A stretch of DNA of 64,000 nucleotides from Stenopsyche tienmushanensis (GCA_008973525.1 WACJ01000406.1:186001-250000), one strand, 5' to 3'. Positions 12,562-26,667 are shown, numbered from the stretch's first letter. Notes: generated from the letters alone by a model not told the origin. Program-made: numbers and translations.

Positions 12562-13420
12562 TTGGGAGTGCAAGTTAGCTTCAGTTCGTTTTTTACCGGT
12601 CAAAAACACATTTTTTATCAGAACAAAATTAATGAAACAGTTAATCAAAGTATTGTCCATCGCTGGTTACTATTTTTTGCAAATATTCTCTATTCACCTC
12701 TCAGGCAATTTTCGAATTCCATTTCGAAAAAATGTCTCGTATTTTGAGACGATCCAAACTAGAAGCCGATTTTCGATTTCTACGAAGGGGACTGAACTGG
12801 TAAGCATCCCCAGTCACAATATTACGTTAAAAACCCTTTCTTTGTTGTCTTTGAATCACAAGTGAAAAATCGCCTTTCAACATATCTCGATTCAAGAAGC
12901 ATCTAATTGCTTTTGAATCATTTCCATGGATTTCAATCGTATAGAAACTTTGTTGAATAACTCCTAATGATCCTAACGATTCTGCAAGCTTCTATTGCAT
13001 CTTCGTCGAGTAATGCCTCCAAATCCTTGTCTTCAAATTTTTTTGGCTGTCCAGAGGGAAGTTTGTTTTCAACGTTGAAATCACCATTCTTGAAACGTCA
13101 AAACCATTCCCTACATAATTTATCAGTTGGAGCATTGTCATTATAAACTTTCACAAGTGTTTGATGTGCTTCAGCTACACTTTGCTTCTAATTAAAGCAC
13201 AAAAACTAAAACCTCCCGCAAATACCGTTTAGTTCAAAATTTGATATATTCAACCCGGTATAAAACAGAGCTTTTTTATGAAACTCAAAGCGATATAAAC
13301 TGAATATTATTGACAGATGTCTAATCTCTTTGAAACCACCGAAATCAGCTGTCACTATGAAAAATTCATAACAGCCAGAGATATCTTTTGAAAACGGACC
13401 GAACTAATTTGCACTCCTAA
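12562..13420 (-). mobile_element. Mariner element with both TIRs, internally decayed
   Basis: The ends ttgggagtgcaagttag and aatttgcactcctaa are inverted, each next to TA. On the - strand 13,190-12,960 reads as the mariner N-terminal HTH: SVAEAHQTLVKVYNDNAP, then KNGDFNVENKLPSGQPKKF and EDKDLEALLDED. A weak IVTGD block (first catalytic Asp area) lies near 12,830. The rest of the catalytic domain is gone. Confidence 0.85.
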
Positions 13421-15299
13421 TATTTGATAATTATTATCATATTTAAACATTCGAATAATAATATGAGACCAAATAAAGTAGATGATGATTTTCAATTTAA
13501 TACAGCTGCATTTTGGAACAAATAAAACTTAAAAATCATTGATTAAACTGTTTATAATTTAGAACAGTAACATGAGTTTTGCGAATAAAAAGTCTGCACA
13601 TCTACCACTGAAAATTTACAATGAAAGAGTTCCATGTAAAAATATAGCCGAATATCTTGAAATGGCTTTGGAAATAAAGTTTTTGGGTACTGCAAAATAC
13701 AAATACTGCTCATGTACTGTAATAAAGCAGTTGTAGCGGAAGAAAGAAGAAAATCACAATTCAGAAAATTATTCTGAATATTCCAAATCTAAGATGTGTT
13801 TTAAGCATATCAGCTGAGTTATATCAAAGTAGACAACAAAGATTATTGACCACTGAAATTAAGATCAATCTATAGAAATCTATTTTGAAATTAATTGGCA
13901 AAATTGTAGAGTTTTAACCGTATAACAAATGATTACGTCTATTGAAGAATAATCGTATTACATATTTTTCGTAATAGTTAGAGGCTGTAACTTTTAAGCT
14001 TTACTTAAAAACTGTCCGTTAATATTATTGGATGTATTATAAAGCAATGTTCAACAAAAATAAGAAAATCTTTGAATAAATGGATATGATGCAATAAAAA
14101 AGGCTTGCAGAAGGTATTATATTTGGGTATTTAAACTGCTGGATTTCTAAAATTTCTGAATGTAAAATACTTTTAGATATATTAGTATTTTGGGCTTTAC
14201 AAATTAAAATGGCCATATTACGGGATATTAAAGGAGGTCGTTCGTTGCATTCATTCAAAATGAGGATGGGAAGCGGACATCAAAAACGGCAAACAGGCGA
14301 ATCCCGGCAAAGACAACAAAGAGTTTCCACTGCAAAAAACTGTACAGACTCTCCCTCGTACCTTTGGGGAAAATTCGTTTGGTCTTTGTAGTTTTTTCTG
14401 AAAAGTTGGCTGTCATCGGTCGGCGTTCCTGAAATTTATATACATCCATATTGGAATTCCAACTTTTGCGACAAAGGCGGTGTCTTAAATTGAATTTCTT
14501 GGCTCCCGAGCAGTGGTTTTCGACTGAGCCAGAACATCATAAACAGCAGCTGCCGTTCGCAGAAGGCGACAAAGTCTTCCCCCGTTCGACCTCCGAAATT
14601 CGGGAATAGCGAAAAAACTTTTCCCCCCGAATTGACTCGACGTTCTCACGGCAATCGTAAATATTTGCGGAAGTCGAAAAAATAAACATTTATAAGTGAC
14701 GTCTTTTACTTGCTTTTCCTCTGGGATAATCATAGGAAATATTATATCTATGTTTGTTTGTATAATATGATATAAAAACTTTTTTACTTTAAGCACAATA
14801 TATAAGGGCCTGTCAATAAAAAAGAACAAGTTTTATCGGGTGGCAACTTTACTCTTCAATTGATCGACTTGTTGTTGTGTTTTTATATCTCTAATTAAAA
14901 AATATCTCCCTTTTTGGCAAACACGATGATTGATGTACGTAAAAATATCCGAAATTTAATAAATAAATAAATTCAATTTTCTGAAAATAGAACATGATAT
15001 CGACTTGGATGAATGTGATCCGCTGTATATTTTGCAGTTTTTATTAAAACTGATAAAAGAGAAATGGAAATGCACCGATGGAACGATTTCAATCTGTTCT
15101 TTTGCTTAATAAAAAGCGCTACAATGCCAATGAAATCGAAATCCGCCGACTGCAGGCGAGGATAAAAGAATCGTATTCAAAAGAATATGGTCTAACTATA
15201 TGCATTCAGATAAAACAGTATATATTAATTAAAGCGGAAAGAAATGTCATTTTTTTTTGTTGTTTGGAGAAAAAATTTTTTTAATAAAAGCTGTGCGAT

Positions 15300-15330
15300 A
15301 TTTATTTATTTATTTATTTTTATTTATTTG
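15300..15330. repeat. (TTTA)n microsatellite
   Basis: About seven tttatt/tttatta units in a row with one expanded T run. Confidence 0.85.
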
Positions 15331-15938
15331 TGGAAACCCAACAGCTTTACATATATAATTAGCTGTAGATTAGAAATGTTACAAGCCAATAATAGGATTT
15401 CACATATAGAATTAGTTAAAATTAAAGGTAAAATTATAACATGTACTCAAATTTAAAATTTAAAAGTTCGTAACCTTGTAGTTATTTCGTTTTTGACACA
15501 AAAAATGACATTTCTATCCGCTTTATCTAATATAATATATTGAGTTATTTTTGTTAAAAATTCATGTCAAAAAAGTTTCTTATGTCGATACTTGAAATGT
15601 ATTATATGTGAATGTGTTTATTTTTATAAATAAAATTGATATTGAAGAGCAAAAAGAGTCGAAAGCCTCATTATAACTTAGGCCTATTTGATCTGAAGCG
15701 CTCCCATTGTTCTTTGATGCTTGCTATATGTCAATTCCAATTGATAGAATCAAATTGCACCCAAATTTTACGTCAAATTTGGTTGGATACTCAAAAGGGA
15801 TAAATATCGAAGAAAAACTTTCCGTGTCAACGATCAATCATCCGAAAGTCAATTCGATCTTTGTAAAAAAAAGAGATTGTCATCTCTTCCGATGAACAAA
15901 GTGAACGTTTCATTGATTTTACTCTGTATCTACATATA

Positions 15939-16230
15939 GGATCTTTTAATAAGGACGATTATTTTTTAAATGTGAATAGAATATAATAAAGCAAGACGTT
16001 TGTTTAGTATATTAGGTATTTTATTTGATTTATTAATTTTTGTAATCATGTAATATATGATATTTTTTGAAGCAATCTTCAGAACGAAGCGCTGGTTTCC
16101 TTTCGTAAGTGTCGCAAAAATATAGCTTTCGCTTTCATTCTTTTTCAGTTTCACGGTCTGAATACACCATACAGCCTCTATAAATCCTCCCTGATCTACT
16201 ATAAATAAAATGAGGACTTTCATCTAACCG
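15939..16230. mobile_element. Possible Tc-type element end
   Basis: aggatcttttaataaggacg followed by attttttaaatgtg resembles the left end at 4,263 (agggtctttcaacaaggatg, atttttaaatg). No right end or transposase block was found; the - frame beneath it is not recognised. Confidence 0.35.
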
Positions 16231-18349
16231 TTGATCGTTGACGAAAATCGTCCCAATTTGGACTTCGTAAAATCGCGAAAGTTACCAATAAGTTTCATCA
16301 ACAATTGTCAGCGATTTTTTCAATGATTGGCTTTCTATTTCAATTGATTTTATATTTCTTGTGTAAAATATTAGAGTTTACAATCGATGTTCAAAAAAAT
16401 AGCTTCTTCCACCACTTCAGTATTTCGCATGAAACAATATGATGTTGCGTATTAATCTGCTGTGTCCACCCCGCCCATATTTTTAATGTAATCTAAAATA
16501 TCTACTGGCTTGTTTATTAGCTCATCTTGATTAGATTGGTATGGGGTAATCTTTGCTATTCTTCTCATTGATTGAGAAGTTGACGTATGCTTTGTACTGA
16601 GCATTGTGACTATTTTTTTTCTCCTCTAGCTAATACTAAAGTATCTTGTTTTCTGTATGCCATCTTTCGTCCCACAGCTAATCTTGGTTTTTTTTTAAAT
16701 GATTACGCTACAACTCGACGCAGACTATTGTTTTATGTTCTTTACATGCACCGATTCAATTCCTCTAAACCTTTTATTTTCCATATTCCAGATGATAAAT
16801 TAATGGTCAGATAATAAGACGATATTTTTAAAGTATTTACTTGATTCTTACATTTAAAAAAATACCAAAATCTAATTTGAAGTTCATAAAAACAACCCGA
16901 GAAAAAAACCGGCCACACGTAGTGGCCATAGGAGTTGTAAGGGTTAAACAAAGAAAATTTGGGAAGAGAACAGGGATAGACGAAAAATATGTTTTTTACA
17001 GCTAAAAATAAAATAAAAAAATCATAAAAAATAGGAGATTCACACACAAACTTTTATCTGAGTAAAATCTTATTTTTCTGAGAAAACTTTTTTGTTATGA
17101 ACTTTTTTGAATATTTAAAAATGTACTTAAAACAATTACTACTCAAACTATTATCAAAAGCTAGAATAATAGTTTTTACGTAACCTAATTTGCCTCTAAT
17201 ATTTTTAGAATGTGAGCTTATTAAATAATACCTGCACATTTGTTGAGTTACATTGGATTAAGTTAGGGATGTTGTTATTATTTTTGTCTCTATATTTAAA
17301 TATATCAGCTAATATTTCAAGTCAATATAGTTAAGTATTCATTCCTCAAATGTAGTAAATACATTTTTATGTAGTTACTGATAAATCTTTCATTTTATTA
17401 GGATTTTTGGGTATAAAACCATATCAAATAAATCGAGTAGCATTTGTACAATAGCTGAATATCCTTTTTTATTTGAACATTTCTCGAACTTCTTATTCTT
17501 CCTTTACCTTAACCATATAATAGAATTCAGCTATTATGATATTTTCGCTTGTTGGTTATTGGGATTTCCATTTATCATGAATCTTCTGAAGTATTAGGTG
17601 CTAATATTGATACATTGCACTTTTCAGAAAATATGTTAAAAATTCAATTTCAGCAGTTATTATTGGTTTTCTTCTTTAATACAATTAAAAATCGCGTTAA
17701 TTAGGAGGTTGTAATTGTATTAATATAATAATTTTAGTTGTTTATATCCAAATTTAAAATATAGTGGTTGTTTGCAAACAAATGATAGTTATTAGATTAG
17801 CTTAAATTTTCCCAAGCAATGTTGGCAATTCCAATTTTCAGCACCCTGCCACATTATTAAACGGGCACAAATATGATCATAGTTGATGCTAGTCTATCCT
17901 TAGTTCATCGCTAAATCTTTTTTATGGGTCGTCGGCCAGCTCCTGCAGCAGGATTAAGTTCTCTGTCAAACGTGTCACGCATCCTTAAAGGCTTGTCGTG
18001 GCGAGACCTTCCACTCCTGTCACTCTCCGTGCTGTTTACCCTGCAAATATCCCAACCTATTTACATTATACAAGAAACTCGACGACGACGACGTGATTTA
18101 TATTTTAAATTTTACCAACGGGGAGAAATATTCGTATAAAAAAATCGACGAGGCCCAATAAATCTAAAACGGCGAGAATTATACCCAAGTCGGAATGGAA
18201 TCGGATAATTTGCGATTCAATCAATCATAGTCGCAAAAAGCGTGCCATTTCTTCCGTGTGATATATCAAACGGATGTATTGATTGTAGCCGTTGAAGCTA
18301 CATGATTTCTCACAAATTACCTTTTGCATATTTTTATAAACAACATTTC

Positions 18350-18372
18350 TTATATATATATATATTATATAT
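18350..18372. repeat. (TA)n tract
   Basis: Uninterrupted alternating T and A with one break. Confidence 0.85.
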
Positions 18373-19311
18373 TCTGCTTAAAATATGAATTTCGTTTTAA
18401 AGCAAGTGGTTTTTGATTAAATATGGCGAATATTATAGATAAAAGTATTCATTTATTTGCTCACAGAATTAATATTTTGCAAGCATCTCGACATTTGCTT
18501 GTTCCGGGAATTATGATTGAGTTTCATTACAAATACCAACTTCAATATCATGTTCATGTCGCCATAGAAGCGGGAATTACACTCGTTTCACCAATATAAA
18601 GGATTTCAAAGACGGATATGATATTTGATCTTCAATCACACGGCTCTATTTTTAGAGAGTGTCTTTTATCAAATGAGATTGAGAACCTTTTACGATGAAA
18701 CATGATTTCGATCCCCATTGACGACACCAGCCCGATCACGTTCTTGAGGTTGATTTTAGACTCTTGCCGTGTGGAATACGCCGAAATGATATTCTATTAG
18801 ATATCCCAAAGATATCAAAACATTGAAAATATTCAGCGCTATCATTTTGATCGACATTTAGCGACCATAGTTTTATAATTAATAAAATTGCGCACACATT
18901 TGGGCGGTATAGGGGTAATTTTTCATATTTAATTAATCATTTGTGACCCATATCCTCACGCGACCGAAAATTATTAATAGGCGGTATAGAGCAACGTAAC
19001 AGTATAATAATCCCGTGGGATTATTCGATGGGATCTCTGGACCTTGAGGAAGCTATCGGTTAATGTTGCTTCGTATATCTCCAGCCTTTACGTATTATTA
19101 GGGCGATGTGATTAATTTCCAATTTTTAAAGTCCAATAATCGCTACGGTGCTTAAGTTTTTAAGTAAAGCCATATTTAATCCTTCTTGAATAACGATTTT
19201 AATACAAAAGAAAATGATATTGGAGAATATTCAGACGAAATACTCTAGCTTAGTTCTGAAAATTATGAATGTAGAAAAAACGATAGATTGAACATCTTTT
19301 GAACGTCTTTA

Positions 19312-20037
19312 TTGAGTCTTTCAATAAGAACGCTCAAAATTTATTAAGTTATAGCGGCCATGTTCATTAAACCATCCCTAACCAATTTATTGTAAACTAT
19401 TAAGTAATATATGGCAATAATTATGCATGTTATAATATTACAAGATGTGTTAATTATCAAATTTGATTATCATAATCAGTGCTCTGTTCGAGAAACGTTC
19501 TGTTCACAAAAACTTGGTCTTATTGCGATTTTTAATTGGCGAATTTTGCATTGGGAATTAGATCTTCACCCATATAAGCTCCAACTAATCCAGGAATTTA
19601 TGATAAACGACAATTAACAACGCCATGTGTTCACAAACTGGGATCTGGAGCAGTTGGAAGTTAACCCAAATTTCGCCAATAAAATCATCTTGTCAGAGCA
19701 AAATTGTCAGATATGGGACCATACCAATCCACATAAGTAAACCAGGACCAAATACATCCCGATAAAGTCACATTGGTGCGGGATCTTCGGTCCATACTTC
19801 TTCCAAAACGAAACTGGTATTGACATAACCATCAACGGCGAGCGTTACAGTTTGATGATAAGAAACTTGTGGTATAAATTGGATGATAAAGACACCGACT
19901 ATATGTATGATATACGTGCCATATAGCGCATGCCATGATAGACATTCAGCATGAGCGATTTCCGGGCAAGATTTGAAATTTGACAAAATACATTATTGCA
20001 TCTAATTTTATTACAAAGCTAAAACGATCCTATTGAA
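19312..20037 (+). mobile_element. Tc1/mariner-superfamily (Tc-type) transposase relic
   Basis: The left end agtctttcaataagaacgctc and right end aaaacgatcctattgaaaac are inverted. The + strand reads in broken frames as LEQLEVNPNFANKIILSE, then the CQIWDHTNPHK block, WCGIFGPYFFQNETGIDITI, NGERY and KLDDKDTDYMYD. These are the middle catalytic blocks of a Tc-type DDE transposase, with a deletion around the first Asp and stops. The - frame over the second half is only a shadow. Confidence 0.85.
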
Positions 20038-20285
20038 AACATATAAACATTCCGAGTGACGAAATTCTTACTTGTTGAGTGTAATAAATTTCATCATAAC
20101 TCTTTGATATCAGACAGTTGGGTTGACCCTTTTAACGCCCGGCTTTTGACAGCGGTTGAAACTAAAATCGGAATCTTTTTGTATGAATTTCGGCGCTTTA
20201 AATATGAAATTCGAGCGTTTCTATATCGTTTTCTGATAATCTGAACATATTTTTACGCAGATATATATTTTTTTTATTCATATAG

Positions 20286-20430
20286 GCGGGATACCGGGAA
20301 GGAAGGTCATATCTTCAGACGAGCGCTCCTAACATCCACGAGCTGACGACGAGAACGGTCACCATGAGCCGGGACACTCCAGAGGGAACACACGGTTTTG
20401 GAATCTGCGTCAAAGGAGGAAAAGATGCAG
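20286..20430 (+). CDS. dysc: dysc exon: start of PDZ1
   Basis: This 145-nt exon enters at phase 0 and leaves at phase 1 (acceptor catatag, donor gtgaat at 20,431). It encodes about 30 residues of linker ending in ELTTRTVTMSRD, the likely first PDZ1 beta strand, then GTHGFGICVKGGKDAG. GFGI is the carboxylate-binding loop (G-hydrophobic-G-hydrophobic) that receives the C-terminus of PDZ ligands. The next exon supplies two bases to finish a Gly codon. Confidence 0.85.
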
Positions 20431-21364
20431 GTGAATATAACTATAGTGATAATCCAAATTTTTAATAATTAAAAATGTAAAAATATAGAGGACGAGTTGA
20501 ATTTTATATCTTTGAGGGATAACCACTTTGCATACATTAAAGAATTCTCAAGTCGGATCAAATCTATGAAAAAGCGGCTAGATATTATAAGTTTTTGTAT
20601 AAAACAAGTTAATATAAAAGCTTGTAATATTATTTGAAAACTTCTATATATATTTTAAACATTTCATGAAGCTGTATGTTATATAGCTAGCTTAAATCGA
20701 ATCGAAAGTTTTTTGCAAAGACTCCATTCGAGTTAGTCCCGAAAGACAAAGTTCATACGAATTTTCTTATAGATTATCTCTACAAATGTTGCTTTGATTA
20801 TGCCCCTGCAAAGATCTGCAGTTATTTTTATGGGGTGATTGATGCAAACATAATATTTATCTGAAATGTTTTTTTGTATACAGAATTCTGATATATCTGA
20901 TGAATTATTTTTAAAATTTATATCATTAGGTATAACGTGATGTTAACATAATATATACTCGAATTTAATATTATTTTAGCTATAAAAAGTGCGTGTGGTT
21001 TCAACCTGAAAGTAAAGCGAGCTTGATATAAAATGTATGCGATAGAATCCACAATTTTATAAACGATAGTTTCCATGGAGGAAAAATGCAAAATTCGAGT
21101 ATGTGAATATTTTTATCTACACCAGACGTCAGCTTTTCTGAATTACTTGCATTGCCAATATAAGAAAATTGTAGATTCAAGCAGACATGTGTGAGATTGT
21201 GGGGTAAAATCCGATTTATTGTCATCCATTACGACATTCTAGCTGCGAGGAGCCAACTAAAATATTTTATCGATTTGCAAGCTGTGATATTATGATGAAG
21301 CAAAGTTGCACTATTTTCCTGAATTTCAACGTAAATAAAATATTGCTTTATAAAAAAGCTAACA

Positions 21365-22000
21365 TATCACTCAATAAGTTCGTAGGATTGCATATAGTTG
21401 GCGACATTATTGACAAATCTATATAATTTTTAAAAAGTATCCGCTTTCAAATAATAAATGAAATTCGTGTTTTGATACAGCATTGATTTTTAATGGAAAA
21501 AAAATCCGTTCCACAAAATAGTTTTGGTCGAACATAAATTGTCAAATGTCAGCTAGTAAGATTTTGGGCTCGGTATTTTGGGATTACATAGAGAAAGAAA
21601 GAATTATCAATAGTGAATATTATATGGCGTTTTTGGTATATTTGACGAAAAAGATTGCGAAAAAACGACACCAAATGAAGGATAAAAAATGCTCTTTCAC
21701 CAAGACAATGCACCGTGTCACAATTCGATCGCAACAATGGCAAAGTTGCGCGAATTGCACTTTGAATTGCTTCCCCATTCACCGTATTCTTTGGATCTGT
21801 CTCCCAACGACTACTACCTGTTTGCAGACCTATAAAGAATGCTCCAGGGAAAGAGATTTGGCTCCGACGAAGAAGTGATTGTCGAAACTGAATCCTATTT
21901 TGAGGCCAAATACAAATCGTTCTACAAAAAAGCAATCGAAATGTTGAAAACAAATTGTTGTTTATTAGTCATCCTACGGACTTATTGAGTGACGTGCTAT
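21365..22000 (+). mobile_element. Mariner relic with both TIRs
   Basis: The ends tcactcaataagttcgtagg and cctacggacttattgagtga are inverted. The + strand encodes, with frameshifts, ILGSVFWDYIEKERIINSEY, YMAFLVYLTKKIAKKR, then in other frames the QDNAPCH block, LELLPHSPYSLDLSPNDYY and the C-terminal FEAKYKSFYKKAIEML. The N-terminal HTH and first Asp are deleted. Confidence 0.9.
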
Positions 22001-23504
22001 ATTAATATTTTTAAAAAGTCTTATGTTAAAACTAAAAGTATTACTAATGAAAATAGTATGTATAGTCTGCTGAAAATTTGAATCATTATATTTTATCGAG
22101 ACAAATTTTACTTTTACATAGAATATCTAAGATCTAGATCTAAAATTTTATTGCAAGAAACCGATTAAAACTGAAAATTTGATATTTTATTACCATATAT
22201 ATAGCTTATGATTGGTTGTGTTGAACTTTTAGCTTTATTAAAATTATAAGGCATGAATTCATATCGATACATATTAAATTGAATATTTTAATAGAGATAA
22301 TTAGTTATTATTGATTTGAGTTAATACATTTTAGAATAACACCTATGTATTGAATACAAATTGATTAATTCCGCGTGTTATTGTAATAAATTAGCCTGTT
22401 TGCTGAGTATTTCGCACATTAATAACTTCTATAAATAGTGCTATATGGTATTTTATTTTAATTGCAAATAATATTGCAATAGTTCAAAATATGTTATAAT
22501 TAAATTGTTTTGAGAAAGAAACATGAAACGCGACTGTTCATTAAACGTTGAGAGCTTTCAATGTGAAGATGTTTGACGTGTCGAGAAGTGAGCTTTCTTG
22601 GCTGCGTCACTTAGTCTTTGTAAAATGATAAATGAAAGCTCAATTAATGGTGATAAATGAAATTTCGGTAGACGAAAATAGCGTTAAAAAACACAACAAA
22701 GACCAAATTTTATATTTTTTTCTGCATAATTTATTTGTTCGTCATTGCGCAATAAGAGAGAAAAATTTTCGCACACAGCCATTAGTAGCTAGAAACGGAA
22801 GCCGTTAAAATATTTCCATGAAAAATCTGCCAAACGAAGGCTGCTGGATAAATCTAAAAATACCCCCGTCATATTTTATCACATAGTTGCGTGAGGGACG
22901 CTAAATATAGTCTGAACTTGACGCCTTTTCAAACAAAAAATGCACCCCTCTTGTTATACATAATTCGCCCCGAGTGCTTTGCAAATTTCATACATCTAAC
23001 GATGCTTCGCCAAAATTGATGACGACAAATTTTCGCTGTATAATATTTTTTCGAAATAAATTCTTAATTTTTCGCGGTTATCAAAGCATTTTTTTGTGTT
23101 ACAATTCGGTTACATTTATGGAACTTTTTTCTGTTTAAATTGGTCGTAAAAATTGAAAATTTGAGGTGAATGTATGACACGAAACGAAGGGGGTGTTGGT
23201 TGGGCCGTGGTCCACAGGCCGCGCACGTATTTCTCGATCGATGCCCTCTCCGTACTATGAGGAACGTGCTCTGCTTACGACCCTCCCTAAAAAGGAACTT
23301 TACTCCTCCAAACTCGCCTTATCAAATTCTATTTGTTATATAAACTTCTACAAGTATATTTTGTTTGTAAATACGTCTATCAATTCATAACAACAGGTTA
23401 AATTTATCATTTCAAATGCGACATGAAGTATTTCCCCATCTCGATATTTATAAATCCACAATAAATTTACGAAAGCTTCAATGTTTCTAAAATACGATAG
23501 GGAT

Positions 23505-23830
23505 TCAAATATGATCAGGTATTTTGCTGTACATCGTCTGATTGTCATATTTAAAACCAATCAATAAAATATATTTTGAATCCCAAAATACCGTAGCCAT
23601 CACTTTTCCAGCAGATTGTTTCTCGGCTTCAGAAAACTTTTGGGCCCAATCAAAAACTTGGGTCTTACTTAGAGTAGCATCATCAAACTTTTCCTCAAAT
23701 ATCCTCAAAATTTCAATTGATTTCATGTCTTCGTTTACGATAAACCGAATAATTACATGTTGCACAACAGAGGATGCTTCTTCTCCTAAATAAATATCAC
23801 TAATAAATTTGTACAGCAAAAATTTAGGTT
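23505..23830 (-). mobile_element. Mariner relic (N-terminus fused to middle by deletion)
   Basis: The - strand frame gives MKSIEILRIFEEKFDDATLS, then KTQVFDWAQKFSEAEKQ and SAGKVMATVFWDSKYILLIG. The first part is the mariner HTH, the second the block before the second catalytic Asp. About 100 residues between them are missing. Confidence 0.8.
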
Positions 23831-24999
23831 ATAACTTGAATTTGAATCGCCCTCGTATCGTAGTTGGGGTTGGTTATAAGTACGACAATATTCATACAAT
23901 GTGGGCGAACAATGAATCATTTTGGATTACAACCGGTGGTCACATGAGCATTACAATGGATTTAATTGTAGTAAACTATGATTGATTGAGCTCTTTCTGA
24001 AGTACCCAAGCAGATTTAATAAAAGCACGTTTATATTATATTAAAAAATCACATCATATTATTAAAGTGTTCGCGTTCGTTTTCAAGTGGGTCAGGAAAA
24101 GCGTTGAATTTTGACTTTATTATTATTTTTCACACATACCCTTATAATACAGGGTCCCTGGCGAGCCCTAAAAGGCATTTTCTTCGCGCTTGTTACCCGA
24201 GGAGAGGTAAAGTAAAGGTGTTTGCACATAAAATCTCGAATAGCATATAAGTCTCTGACGATATATTTGTCCGAGATGCGATTTTCTCTCCCACTCAAAG
24301 CTGCCTCCCCGAAGACCCTTTCATCGTGCATTTTTATTGCTCATTTTGATTCCAGCGAGATATATATAAAATAATAACGGCTTTGATTTGGGCGGGCATA
24401 ATGCATTATATGGAATGTACATAAAAACGTAATTTTTAGAGAGATTTTTACTGCCATCTTAGCATCTAATAACTATATCAAACGTTGTGGAATTTAAAAG
24501 GAAGAAGAATAAAAGGTTTCACGTGTACGTGATGGATATTCTTTGTTTTCCAGTGGGTCACAAGAAGTAGTCGGATCATATTCCGCTTGTGGTCCTTCGC
24601 AATTGTATTTTATGGGACCATTATGGGATCCTTCCAACCATCTTTATGGCCCTCCAACAAACGATCTCCACCTGCAATCCGACATATACGTGTGCACGCC
24701 ATTTTTTCTCCATCTGGTTAATTCAATTGCTACAATAAAGAAAAGTTAATGCTCAATCCAGCTGGCTGCTCATATAAAATGTTGCCGTTTTAATTAATGC
24801 CGTACAGTAAAATTACCATAGAAAAAATGTCAGTCGTAAAATGTTGTTAATATAAAAACCATAAGAATAATATAGAATTAAAAAAATTAACTATACAAAA
24901 ATTCTGCTTTTATTAACTGTTTTTGTGTTTTAATGTACTATTAAATGTGCTCCTCAAGACACAATTATCATTTTAAAAAAATGATATGATTTTATATGG

Positions 25000-25490
25000 A
25001 CTTCAGCTGCATTTTTGAATCGTTTTTATTTTTACTCCATGCATCTGATAAGATGTAAATTCATCAAGACGAAATCCAGCAAATAAAAAGGATGCAGTAG
25101 CTCTTTTCAGTTTAATTCTCGTATTTTTCAATGGCAAATTTGCTTTATGAAGACGCACATTATCATGAAGCAATATCGTTTTCTTTCTATTGAATAAATA
25201 ACGTTCCTCTTTAAATTTTTAATGTAAATTTTCTATTTGACGACAATAAACTTGTACAGTTATAATTTCTCCCAATTCCATTATTTTATAATGAATTATT
25301 CCCCGCATATCCCACCATATGCACGAAATAACCCTCTTTTAATAGTTTTGTAGTACCACTTGTAATGCTATTTAAAAAGGGATTATACTTTGTGTTATTA
25401 AAAAGGTGTAAAACGTATTTTATCGCTCGTTTTTGTTGTATTCGATCAAGGCATGCTGTAGCCATCCTATCCCATAACACCCATCCTATT
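25000..25490 (-). mobile_element. Weak mariner/Tc relic
   Basis: On the - strand about 25,180-25,125 reads KTILLHDNVRLHKANLPLKN, close to the LLHDNARPH block that holds the second catalytic Asp. The neighbouring frame on 25,480-25,286 is not recognised. Element ends were not found. Confidence 0.5.
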
Positions 25491-26667
25491 CGTTTTACCG
25501 ATGAATTTTAAATATGTTTGGATAATGGTCTATGGGGATCCCAGTCTTTGCAATAACTACTCGACTATTTTTTGTGGATCAGAGTCGATTTGGGATTTTA
25601 GTGTATCGTTATCAAAAGTCTAAAATGTTCGAATACCTTCGGTTACCCCTAATATATATCATACACAAATTTGAAAGATTGAAAAATTATGAAGAATGAT
25701 TCTTATATTGAAACCATAATTTTAAATAAATGAGGATTATTTGAGTAGAAAAAAATTATAATAAAATGATAAAATACATGTAACAAATTTCAACCGTAAA
25801 ACATTTTGGATTTAATTTTTTAATGACATGAAATATATTATTTTGGAAAATTATTTTAAAATATCTAAAGGATGAAAAATGTAATGCTGATATCTAATAT
25901 CAGGATTGCAAAGAAAGCGAATTTAATATTATACTTTCACTCGTAATTCAAACATAAGCAGAAATAATCTAGAGGTCATGAGTTTATTTTTTGCTACGTT
26001 CGTATTTCCATTTTTAATAATTCGTTGCTTTGTTAGCTCGTTAAAATATGCATGCAAAAAAATGTTTAAACAAATATTTATATTAGACTAAGTATTGTAT
26101 ATATCGAGGGCTCGATTCGTCCGACGTGACATTTTACAAACCACCGTTCGAGTCAACATTGATAAATGGTCAAATTCGTTCCGCGCACGGGAAACTTACG
26201 AATTTAGACGTCCGACAAGTTAAACACACAACGGCTAAGACTCACCTGGAAAAAGGTGAAAGTGTGAAACTCACAAGCCTGAGCTTAAAAAATAAAGAGG
26301 AAAAGTTCCGTGGAAATTTTCCGCCGATAGGGGAGACGAAATGGGGACATTTTGTAATTTGTTGAAAGTTTTCACACCGAAACTTTTTTAAATCGACTCC
26401 GCGCGCGACTTTTTTGTTTCGGGCTTTTCGCTTCGAAGGCGCTTCGAGAGCCGAAAGCTTCTTGTTCGTCTTTTTGTTTCAATTTCAACTGTCACAAAGT
26501 AAGAAGAATTTGTGTTTAACAGTTCCGCTACATTTATGTGAGCGCATCTCCCATTTTCGAGAGAGCCTTTTTTCATTTGTCGCGTGGTCCTCGGCGACTT
26601 AAATTTGTATATATTTTTTACACGCCTTTATGTTTAGGCTCTTGCGTAATTTTATTTTTATTTTCAG

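Larger units (their letters stand above)
12071..20285 (+). other. dysc intron, about 8.2 kb, with transposon debris
   Basis: Donor gtgagt, acceptor atatag. It holds a TIR-bounded mariner relic (12,562-13,420), a possible Tc-type end near 15.94 kb, simple repeats at 15.3 and 18.35 kb, and most of a Tc-type element (19,312-20,037). The stretches 13.43-15.3 kb and 16.4-19.3 kb show only AT-rich sequence with short chance reading frames. Confidence 0.7.
20431..26667 (+). other. dysc intron inside PDZ1, about 6.2 kb
   Basis: Contains mariner relics at 21,365-22,000, 23,505-23,830 and about 25,000-25,490. The segments 20.45-21.36, 22.0-23.5 and 23.83-24.5 kb hold nothing I recognise. A somewhat coding-like stretch at 24,543-24,749 does not match the splice phase required here. 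25.5-26.6 kb is AT-rich to mixed sequence with no recognised feature. Confidence 0.7.

Noticed and set aside
17924..18139. 71-codon frame with an Ala/Pro start
   Set aside because: No recognised motif, no splice support, and it ends in AT-rich filler; likely chance.
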